The position numbers were made by a program, and so were the translations under genes. This document shows positions 54,478 through 62,230 of a stretch of 64,000 nt of DNA, in pieces. Numbering within the stretch: the stretch's first letter is position 1; each line of letters begins with the position of its first letter. The notes under the pieces are model-generated. The model was not told the DNA's origin and did no database searches. It worked only from the letters and a program-made list of their open reading frames with translations. Source of the stretch: Halobaculum roseum (lineage in GTDB: Archaea; Halobacteriota; Halobacteria; Halobacteriales; Haloferacaceae); assembly GCF_019880245.1 (NCBI RefSeq), contig NZ_CP082289.1, forward strand, positions 1 through 64,000, given 5' to 3'.

Positions 54478-55830
54478 ATGACGACGACCGAAGAGCTTGC
54501 CAAGTTTGTTCAAGAGGTCTCCGCTGAGGGACTCTCCGAGGACACACGGGAGGAACTGAAAAAGCGCGTACTCGACTCGGTCGGGATCGGGATTAATGCA
54601 CTTGGGGCAGATCCGGTGGAGGTCGTCCACCAGACGGTCCAGCGAGCTAATGCTGGCGACGACTGTACGCTCTGGGGACGTGACGAGACCGCATCGGCGG
54701 TTGGAGCCGCGATGCACAATACTGCGCTGACGCGCTATCTCGACTTCATGGACTCCTTTCTCGCGCCCGGCGAGACGCCCCACCCGAGCGACAACATCGG
54801 CGCGGTCGTCGCTGCTGCTGAGGCCGTCGATGCCTCTGGCGAGGAACTTCTAGAAGGAATCGGTGTCGCGTACGAGGTCCAAGGCGAACTCGCCTGGAAT
54901 GCCCCAGTCCGTGACAAAGGTTGGGACCACGTGACCCACACGGTCATCTCGGCGACCTGCGGCGTCGCGAAGGTACTTGATCTCGACGTCGAGACTACCA
55001 GAGACGCCATCGGCATCGCCGGAACCGCCCATAACGCCCTCCGCGTAACCCGCACCGGCGGCATCAACGAGTGGAAGGGCATCGCCTCGTCCAATGCCGC
55101 CCGGAACGCCGTCTACGCGGCCCTATTGGCCAGTGACGGGATGGAGGGGCCCAAGAACCTCTTTGAAGGGCAGAAGGGCTGGAAGCAGACTATCAGCGGT
55201 GAGTTCGAGGTCGACCTCGATCCAGGCTGCACGCGCGTTCACGACGTCATGACGAAGCGATACGTCGCTGAAACGTACGCCCAGTCTGCCGTTGAAGGCG
55301 TTATCGAACTGGCGGAGCAAGAGAATCTCGATGGGAGTGACGTGGAACTCATTGATTTAGAAACGTTCGCCGGCGCGAAGCTCATAATCGGTGGCGGCGA
55401 GGGTGATCGCCACACCGTCGAGACGAAGGCCCAGGCCGATCACTCACTCCCGTATATGCTGGCAGCAGCACTCCTCGACCGGGAGATGGGGAACGCCCAG
55501 TACGAGCCAGAACGTATTACTCGAGATGATGTCCAGTACCTTCTCCGGCACGTCACCGTCGAGGAGGACGAGGCATTTACCGAGCGGTTTGAATCCGGGG
55601 AGATGCCCGCTCGCGTAACCGTCGAACTTGAGGATGGCACTACTCACGTGGTCGAGAAGGACGCCTTCCAAGGCCATCCAACGAAGTCGATGAGCTGGGA
55701 TCAGGTCGAAACGAAATTCCACGATACGGCCGGCACTCGACTCGACGAGGATCGCCGAGACAAGATCATTGCAACAATTAAAGACTTAGAGTCGACAACC
55801 GTCTCCAATCTCGTCACCCTGCTGGCATAG
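54478..55830 (+). CDS. MmgE/PrpD-family dehydratase
   Basis: 450 aa, matches MmgE/PrpD: N-terminal helical domain with LDSVGIGINALGADP, then GRDETASAVGAAMHNTALTRYLDFMD, and the GTAHNALRVTR region. Known members include 2-methylcitrate dehydratase and itaconate- or aconitate-type enzymes. No other methylcitrate-cycle gene was seen. It is 135 bp upstream of comA on the same strand, so they might share a pathway. Confidence 0.87.
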   Translation: MTTTEELAKFVQEVSAEGLSEDTREELKKRVLDSVGIGINALGADPVEVVHQTVQRANAGDDCTLWGRDETASAVGAAMHNTALTRYLDFMDSFLAPGETPHPSDNIGAVVAAAEAVDASGEELLEGIGVAYEVQGELAWNAPVRDKGWDHVTHTVISATCGVAKVLDLDVETTRDAIGIAGTAHNALRVTRTGGINEWKGIASSNAARNAVYAALLASDGMEGPKNLFEGQKGWKQTISGEFEVDLDPGCTRVHDVMTKRYVAETYAQSAVEGVIELAEQENLDGSDVELIDLETFAGAKLIIGGGEGDRHTVETKAQADHSLPYMLAAALLDREMGNAQYEPERITRDDVQYLLRHVTVEEDEAFTERFESGEMPARVTVELEDGTTHVVEKDAFQGHPTKSMSWDQVETKFHDTAGTRLDEDRRDKIIATIKDLESTTVSNLVTLLA

Positions 55831-55965
55831 GGTGCGTGGCATTACTCACTAATATAGCATGATTAGTTTTCCTTGGTCTACGGCAGATCCCGCCCCTCAA
55901 GCATAGATCGAACTGGTTGCTGCCCCACTCACTAAGGACTCAGAGACCGAAGCCACAATCGAATT

Positions 55966-56799
55966 ATGGTAGACCGTACGTTCGAGTTCCTACACCACAA
56001 CGAGCGCGAGGAGAAGCCCAGAGAGAAGGGAATCACGGAGATCCGTGGGCCATATTATGACCCAATGGGCCCGCGCGAGCTGCGCGACCTCTTAGAGACG
56101 ATGGGGCAGTACGTCGACATCTACAAGTTCAGCGGTGGATCGTTCGCGCTGATGCCCGAGGAGGCGGTGACGGAGCTGATCGACGTTTGCCACGAGTTCG
56201 ACGTCAAGGTGTCCACGGGCGGTTACGTCGAGAACGTCCTGATCCGGGACAACGACAAGGTCGAGCGGTACTTCGAGGAGGCCGAACGGCTCGGCTTCGA
56301 CATCGTCGAGCTCTCTAGTGGTTTCCTGGCTATCGGGACCGACGATATGGTGCGGATGACGGAGATCGTCGCGGAGGACTACGAGATCGACCCGAAGCCC
56401 GAGATCAACGTCCAGTTCGGCGCTGGCGGCGCGACGGACCCGGATGTCCTCGAGGAACAGGGCCAGCAGGACCCCGAGCAGGCCATCGAGGAGGGCAAGC
56501 GCCACCTCGAAGCGGGCGCTGACCTCCTAATGGTTGAAGCGGAAGGCATCACCGAGGAGGTTAACGAGTGGCGGACTGACGTGGCCTACCAGATCGCCAA
56601 CGGGCTCGGCATCGAAAACCTCGTCTTCGAGGCGCCCGGTCCGGAGATGTTTGAGTGGTACATCAAGAACTTCGGCCCAGAGATTAACCTGTTCGTCGAT
56701 AACTCCCAGATTGTTGAATTGGAATGTATGCGCTCTGGCCTTTGGGGCAAGGCGACGACGTGGGGCCGGACTGTCACCTGGAAGGGTGATGAAGAGTAA
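55966..56799 (+). CDS. comA: Phosphosulfolactate synthase (ComA family)
   Basis: 277 aa. TIM-barrel enzyme; GPYYDPMGPRELRDLLETMG, DIYKFSGGSFALMPEEAV and STGGYVENVL fit the ComA family. The C-terminal part NLVFEAPGPEMFEWYIKNFGPEINLFVDNSQIVELE is characteristic. The enzyme adds sulfite to phosphoenolpyruvate to give phosphosulfolactate, the first step to coenzyme M in methanogens. Haloarchaea do not make methane, so the product here is probably another sulfonate. No comB or comC was seen in the window. Confidence 0.87.
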   Translation: MVDRTFEFLHHNEREEKPREKGITEIRGPYYDPMGPRELRDLLETMGQYVDIYKFSGGSFALMPEEAVTELIDVCHEFDVKVSTGGYVENVLIRDNDKVERYFEEAERLGFDIVELSSGFLAIGTDDMVRMTEIVAEDYEIDPKPEINVQFGAGGATDPDVLEEQGQQDPEQAIEEGKRHLEAGADLLMVEAEGITEEVNEWRTDVAYQIANGLGIENLVFEAPGPEMFEWYIKNFGPEINLFVDNSQIVELECMRSGLWGKATTWGRTVTWKGDEE

Positions 56800-57064
56800 C
56801 TAGACTAAGAATCGTATTACCGGTTCTTAGGGAACTTTCCCGCTGGGAAATGTATGAGATAACGTAACTAATTCCGTTGAGGCCCAGATACGATGAGTGA
56901 TACACCTATGACAGAGACTGTGGAAGCACTGTTCTCCCAATGAGGAGACTACCATTGATGAACAACCAACTAATCACAGACCAAGGTGATTCAGGGATAG
57001 TCTCTCAGATAAGACCATTCCAGAAGCAAGACATCCCCCGATTCTACCCAATGGGTGGATAGGG

Positions 57065-58066
57065 ATGGAACCAATACTTCTCATAGTCGGTATAATCCTG
57101 CTTGCCAGTGTTATCGTTGATCTCCTCTGGACGACACTCTGGGTTGAGGGAGGCGCCGGCCCGCTGACCTCCCTGTTGATGGCAAGGACATGGCAAGTGT
57201 TACGACGGGTTGGGGAGCGAAATTCACGAGTTCTCACTCTCTCGGGACCGATAATCCTCACTCTTGGCCTAGCGACGTGGATTACACTGCTCTGGGGTGG
57301 ATGGGCGTTCATCTTTGCGAGTGGTGAGAGCTCAATTATCGATACCGTGAACCGAACCCCTGTTTCCTGGTCAGATTGGATCTATTTCTCTGGATACACA
57401 ATCTTCACATTAGGAAACGGGGATTTCGCCCCACAGGAGGGTGTCTGGCAGATTATGACGACTCTCGCGACGGCGAGCGGGATGCTTTTTATCACACTCA
57501 GTGTTACGTATATTCTCAATGTTCTGAGTGCAGTCACGCAGAAACGATCTTTCGCCAATGGCGTAAGCGGACTTGGTGAACACAGTACCGAGATTCTACT
57601 TACGAGCTGGAACGGCGAGGAGTTTGAGGGACTCGAATTACCTCTTAATACTTTTACTTCCCAACTGAACACACTTACGTCGAATCACAAGGCGTACCCG
57701 ATACTCCATTACTTCCACAGCAGACAAACCGGCCAATCACCGATTGTGAGTGTTGCCATCCTCGACGAGGCATTGTCAATGCTCCAGTTTGGGCTTTCCA
57801 AGCGGTCTCATCCAAGCGACACAATTCTCAAAAACGCCCGATCGAGTGTCGAGAGCTATCTAGAAACGCTCCGAGAAGCATACATCGAGCCTGCTGATCG
57901 TTCCCCACCGTCACCAAACCTTGATACACTCCGAGAAAAAGACCTTCCGACTGTCTCTGACGAGGAGTTTACTGCAGCACTTGCAGATACAGATAAGCGG
58001 CGACGAACCCTGCTCCGTCTCGTAGAATCTGACGAACGTGAATGGCCCTCCCAGGGAAATAAGTGA
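57065..58066 (+). CDS. Ion channel-like protein with TLGNGD filter
   Basis: 333 aa. Hydrophobic helices at about 3-22, 61-85 and 130-157, with a pore loop between the last two. The pore reads YFSGYTIFTLGNGDFAPQ; potassium channels normally have TVGYGD. A soluble C-terminal domain of about 175 residues follows. Two-pore-helix potassium channels with TLGxGD occur, but Asn at the Tyr position could alter selectivity. Gene is AT-richer than most neighbours and stands alone upstream of the CopB-type ATPase. Confidence 0.78.
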   Translation: MEPILLIVGIILLASVIVDLLWTTLWVEGGAGPLTSLLMARTWQVLRRVGERNSRVLTLSGPIILTLGLATWITLLWGGWAFIFASGESSIIDTVNRTPVSWSDWIYFSGYTIFTLGNGDFAPQEGVWQIMTTLATASGMLFITLSVTYILNVLSAVTQKRSFANGVSGLGEHSTEILLTSWNGEEFEGLELPLNTFTSQLNTLTSNHKAYPILHYFHSRQTGQSPIVSVAILDEALSMLQFGLSKRSHPSDTILKNARSSVESYLETLREAYIEPADRSPPSPNLDTLREKDLPTVSDEEFTAALADTDKRRRTLLRLVESDEREWPSQGNK

Positions 58067-58185
58067 TGGAGTGCTGTCGGTTTTGTATATTGACATAGCA
58101 TAAAGAGGTAGTCTACCCAATGAGATCCGAATTGCCCACACACCCAACTCCCTGCAGGTTAAACTAGTACCTAAGAAGCCAATCT

Positions 58186-60447
58186 ATGGACGACCACGAT
58201 CACTCAAAGGACTCTGAGAAGTCGTCGGATCAACCACCTGCTGGCGGTAACCACCACGACCATAATCCTGAAAGTGATGCCGGCTCGGATGAGGAGGTCT
58301 CTCGGACCGAGCAGTCACTGCTTGAGGAGGAAGCCGAGGACGCAGATGAGGCCGAACAGGAACTACATGAACGTACCGAGCACCAAGTGGATCACGGAGA
58401 TGAGGGACACGACCACGGCGACCACGGTGGAATGCACGAAGGGCACGAGCAGATGTTCCGTCGGCGCTTCTTCGTCTCGACACTCCTGTCGATTCCAGTC
58501 CTCTTGTACAGCGAAATGCTGCAAGAGTGGCTCGGGTTCTCTGTCCCAACGTTCCCAGGTAGCGAATGGATCAACCCCGTCTTCGCGGTCATCGTCTTCG
58601 CGTACGGTGGGATGCCGTTCCTCCAGATGGCGGTACCGGAGCTGAAAGATCGGTCGCCGGGGATGATGACGCTCATCTCGATGGCGATCACCGTCGCGTT
58701 CGTCTACAGCCTCGCGAGCGTGGTCTTCCCGACGCAGTCGGCGTTCTTCTGGGAACTCGTCACCCTGATCGACATTATGCTGCTGGGGCACTGGATCGAG
58801 ATGCGGTCGGTGCGACGGGCCTCGAGTGCGGTCGACGAACTGGCGAAGCTGATGCCGGACACCGCCGAGCGGATTACCGACGGCGGCGACACTGAGGAGG
58901 TCCCGGTGAGTGAACTCTCCGAGGGCGACCTCGTACTCATCCGGCCGGGTGCGAGTGTCCCTGCTGACGGCGTCGTCGAAGAGGGAGACTCCGACGTCAA
59001 CGAGTCCATGATCACGGGCGAATCGAAACCGGTCTCGAAAGACCCCGGCGACGAGGTCATCGGTGGGACGATCAACGGCGACGGCAGCCTCCGCGTGCGC
59101 GTCGGTGCGACGGGCGAGGAGACGACGCTCGCGGGAATCATGCGCCTCGTCGAGGAAGCCCAGCAGAGCAAATCCAAGACACAGGTACTGGCCGACAGAG
59201 CGGCAGGCTGGCTGTTCTACGTCGCCCTCGCGGCGGCAGTCGTGACAGCAATCGCGTGGACGCTCGCGGTCTCATTCGACGCAACGGTCATCGAGCGCGT
59301 CGTCACAGTGCTCGTCATCGCCTGCCCGCACGCACTCGGGCTCGCCATCCCCCTAGTGGTCGCAATCAACACGTCATTGGCGGCTCGCAACGGGATGCTG
59401 GTCCGGGACCGTATCGCGATGGAGGAGGCGCGGAACCTGGACGCCATCATCTTCGACAAGACGGGGACGCTCACCGAAGGCGAACACGGCGTCGTCGACA
59501 TGGCGACCGTCGAGGGCGTGGAAGAAGACGACGCTCTCGCGCTGGCAGCAGCCGTCGAAAGCGACTCCGAACACATGATCGCGCGAGCCATACGCGAGGC
59601 CGCCGACGAGCAGGACCTCACCGCACCTGACGCGACCGACTTCGAGGCGATCAAAGGCCGAGGCGTCCGTGCGAACGTCGACGGAAATGAGGTGTACGTC
59701 GGCGGGCCAAACCTGTTAACCCAACTCGATAGCGAGATACCCGACCATCTCCGCCGCTTCGCTGACGAGGCGGGACAGAACGCTCAGACGGTGGTATACC
59801 TTGTTCGTGAAGGCGAGCTGATTGCCGCGTTCGCGATGGCTGACGTAATCCGTGAGGAGAGTTTCCGTGTCGTCGATACCCTCCACGATCTGGGCATCGA
59901 GGTGGCGATGTTGACTGGGGACTCCCAGGATGTCGCCAAAGCTGTCGCCGACGAACTGGGCATCGACACGGTGTTCGCGGAGGTCCTCCCCGAAGACAAG
60001 GACAAGAAAGTCCAGGAACTCCAGGACCAGGGGAAGCTCGTGGGGATGGTCGGCGACGGTGTGAACGACGCGCCGGCACTGACGCGGGCCGATGTCGGCA
60101 TCGCGATCGGGAGCGGCACCGACGTCGCCGTCCAGTCGGCCGACGTCATCCTCGTTCAGAACAACCCGATGGACGTCGTTCGGCTCGTGAAACTCAGTAA
60201 GGCGAGCTACCGGAAGATGCAAGAGAACATCGTCTGGGCGGCCGGCTACAACGTGTTCGCGATTCCGCTCGCAGCAGGCGTCTTGGCACCGATCGGGATT
60301 CTGCTCTCCCCCGCTGTGGGTGCGCTCCTGATGTCGTTGAGTACGGTCATCGTCGCCATCAACGCTCAGCTGCTCCGCCGCGTGGACCTGTCCATCCCCG
60401 AGCTTCCAAGCGGGACACCAGCGACTGACGCACAACCTGCAGACTGA
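58186..60447 (+). CDS. copB: CopB-type P1B-3 ATPase with His-rich N-terminus
   Basis: 753 aa. The first 90 residues are rich in His and Asp ([33 protein letters not shown]) and bear no HMA. The membrane motif is [13 protein letters not shown] (Cys380-Pro381-His382), which defines the CPH class; phosphorylated Asp424 is in IFDKTGT, and [10 protein letters not shown] is intact. SEHP is SEHM here. CPH enzymes export Cu2+ or Cu+/Ag+. It adds a second copper exit besides CopA. Confidence 0.92.
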   Translation: MDDHDHSKDSEKSSDQPPAGGNHHDHNPESDAGSDEEVSRTEQSLLEEEAEDADEAEQELHERTEHQVDHGDEGHDHGDHGGMHEGHEQMFRRRFFVSTLLSIPVLLYSEMLQEWLGFSVPTFPGSEWINPVFAVIVFAYGGMPFLQMAVPELKDRSPGMMTLISMAITVAFVYSLASVVFPTQSAFFWELVTLIDIMLLGHWIEMRSVRRASSAVDELAKLMPDTAERITDGGDTEEVPVSELSEGDLVLIRPGASVPADGVVEEGDSDVNESMITGESKPVSKDPGDEVIGGTINGDGSLRVRVGATGEETTLAGIMRLVEEAQQSKSKTQVLADRAAGWLFYVALAAAVVTAIAWTLAVSFDATVIERVVTVLVIACPHALGLAIPLVVAINTSLAARNGMLVRDRIAMEEARNLDAIIFDKTGTLTEGEHGVVDMATVEGVEEDDALALAAAVESDSEHMIARAIREAADEQDLTAPDATDFEAIKGRGVRANVDGNEVYVGGPNLLTQLDSEIPDHLRRFADEAGQNAQTVVYLVREGELIAAFAMADVIREESFRVVDTLHDLGIEVAMLTGDSQDVAKAVADELGIDTVFAEVLPEDKDKKVQELQDQGKLVGMVGDGVNDAPALTRADVGIAIGSGTDVAVQSADVILVQNNPMDVVRLVKLSKASYRKMQENIVWAAGYNVFAIPLAAGVLAPIGILLSPAVGALLMSLSTVIVAINAQLLRRVDLSIPELPSGTPATDAQPAD

Positions 60448-60663
60448 ACCGCTCCCGATCGCTTCGGAGCTTCTTTCAATTGAGTTCGGTTGATGGACAG
60501 CAAATGGCGACACTGCGTAATTTCGGTGGGTATCGCTATGCGGTCACCGATTCCACAGTTTTCCCGAGGGGTACGTAGTTTGGTATACACAGACGCTTTC
60601 TCTGATGGGCTATATTGTTGCGCCAGCACTAGGTTTATACCGTTAGACGGACTTCTTTCCAAT

Positions 60664-60768
60664 ATGAGCCTCGAAGAGACGGTTGACTACCTCGCCGAGG
60701 AACTCGACCTCGAGCGAAGTGAACACGTCCGTGAGGTTGGTCAGTCGGTCGCCGAGCTTCGCGACTGA
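60664..60768 (+). CDS. 34-residue protein convergent with the Fic gene
   Basis: MSLEETVDYLAEELDLERSE begins a helical, acidic 34-aa peptide. A palindromic TATA-like GGTTTATACC lies at 60632-60641, about 25 bp before the ATG, fitting leaderless expression. Its stop abuts the stop of the Fic-like gene on the other strand with no gap. It might be a small partner or antitoxin-like peptide, but no family is recognised. Confidence 0.5.
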   Translation: MSLEETVDYLAEELDLERSEHVREVGQSVAELRD

Positions 60769-61656
60769 TCAAAACATTTCTCTGAAGTCTCGTTCGACCA
60801 GTCCGTTCTCCAGATACGTGATGAACTCTTGTTTCGTTGGTCCTTGACGGTCAAGTAGATCGTCCCGTCCTGCTCGTTCGAGAACTGCCTGCGCGAAGTC
60901 CGTACAGTGAGATTCGTGCTGCCCAGCATACTCTGTGAGGGCTTCTCGCCAGTGCATATCCAGCTCGAACTCGGCTAATCGGATTTGGATCCCATCTTTC
61001 CGTTCGACGAGGTCGACGTCCAGCTCTTCGAGTTGCTTGAAACGGAGGTTGTTTCGGCGGACAGTAATGAGCCGCTTGGAATCGACGATGTAGGGATCGA
61101 CCCACTCTCGCCAGGTATCGTCGTCGACGTGTGTTCGTGGCATCTCAAAATCCGGGTCCACACTCTCAATACAGAACTGCAGCATCGCGATGCCAGTTCG
61201 ATGATTCGCATTCGGGAGGGAATGTCGGAGAATCAAATTCGACATCACCTCTCCAGCGACGGTCGGAAGTGGTGCTCCCCAGGAGACGTGATCGAGTGCC
61301 TGCTGGATCTTTTGCGGTTCGAACTCCTTGTAGAGCCGGAACTCATCCTCATCTCGAACATCGACCGCGGCTTCGAGCAACTCTACTAATCGGAATGCGA
61401 CAACCTGCCCAGCACGGGGGAGGTCACGAATACGATCGCTCAGCCATTCCTGATCAAAGTCGATATCTTGCGCTGATTCGATCTCTGAATCGCCTTCATA
61501 GAGCACATAGACCGGAGCTTCGAAGGGGTACCCGATGAGCTTTGTCGACTCGTCGGATTGCTCTTGCTGAGACCGGATCTCTGCTACCGATGCCGAGCTA
61601 TATTTGAGTGAGAAATTCTCGGCCTGTGGGTGATGATAGAAGACGAGCCGAGCCAT
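60769..61656 (-). CDS. Fic/Doc-like protein
   Basis: 295 aa. The Fic-loop equivalent is HSLPNANHRTGIAML at about 146-160. It keeps His, Asn, Asn, Arg and Gly of the Fic core but differs from HPFxxGNGR, being closer to Doc's HxFxxANKR. An N-terminal domain of about 100 residues is not recognised. Fic proteins transfer AMP or phosphate to target proteins; some are toxins. A PadR gene follows upstream with about 70 bp spacing. Confidence 0.75.
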   Translation of the reverse strand: MARLVFYHHPQAENFSLKYSSASVAEIRSQQEQSDESTKLIGYPFEAPVYVLYEGDSEIESAQDIDFDQEWLSDRIRDLPRAGQVVAFRLVELLEAAVDVRDEDEFRLYKEFEPQKIQQALDHVSWGAPLPTVAGEVMSNLILRHSLPNANHRTGIAMLQFCIESVDPDFEMPRTHVDDDTWREWVDPYIVDSKRLITVRRNNLRFKQLEELDVDLVERKDGIQIRLAEFELDMHWREALTEYAGQHESHCTDFAQAVLERAGRDDLLDRQGPTKQEFITYLENGLVERDFREMF

Positions 61657-61724
61657 CTCAATGCGTATTCGTGGGAAGTGGGTAAAGCAGTCCCGCTTTG
61701 ATATTGAGTTCTACTCGCCTGGTT

Positions 61725-62021
61725 CTACGACGTAGTGGGTGCGTTCACGTCCTCTAAATACTGGCTTTCCCACTCACGTCGCGCCTCGATCTCCCGCACT
61801 CCGCGTTGTGTGACCGTGTACACGTTCGTCCGTTTGTCGAGTTCACCTTTCTCCAGGAGGCCTTTGCCGACGAGGTCGTCGAGGTTTGGATAGAGCCGCC
61901 CATGATTGATCTCTTGTTCGTAGTAGTCGTCGAGTTCGGCCTTTACTGCGAGCCCGTGTGGTTCCTCGAGCCCGGCGATAACGTACAAGACGTCCCGCTG
62001 GAACCCGGTTAGATCGTGCAT
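61725..62021 (-). CDS. PadR-family transcriptional regulator
   Basis: 98 aa. Winged helix with HDLTGFQRDVLYVIAGLEEPHGLAVKAELDDYYEQEINHGRLYPNLDDLVGKGLLEKGELDKRTNVYTVT, the PadR pattern. Short inverted arms TCCCT (62030-62034) and AGGGA (62042-62046) lie just upstream of its start, possibly its operator. Downstream on the same strand is the Fic-like gene, and a P1B-ATPase diverges from it. Confidence 0.85.
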   Translation of the reverse strand: MHDLTGFQRDVLYVIAGLEEPHGLAVKAELDDYYEQEINHGRLYPNLDDLVGKGLLEKGELDKRTNVYTVTQRGVREIEARREWESQYLEDVNAPTTS

Positions 62022-62230
62022 CCGTCTGCTCCCTATTTTTGAGGGATGGCATATGTTCTCTCTGGTACTCAGAAGCAGAGCTTCGGATCGAGGATATCTA
62101 CCAGTACACTCGTCTCCAAACAGCGCTTAATACCCATGCCTCTGTATCACCGGTAATGGCGCTTCGGCCGAGGTCGCCGTTGAGGTTCCATGGCTGTGCT
62201 CGGTCAGCTGTCAGCCGGTGGTAATCAATT

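Noticed and set aside
56894-56944. Short ORF of 16 codons (MSDTPMTETVEALFSQ) before the channel gene
   Set aside because: Too short and without promoter or conserved motif to be called.
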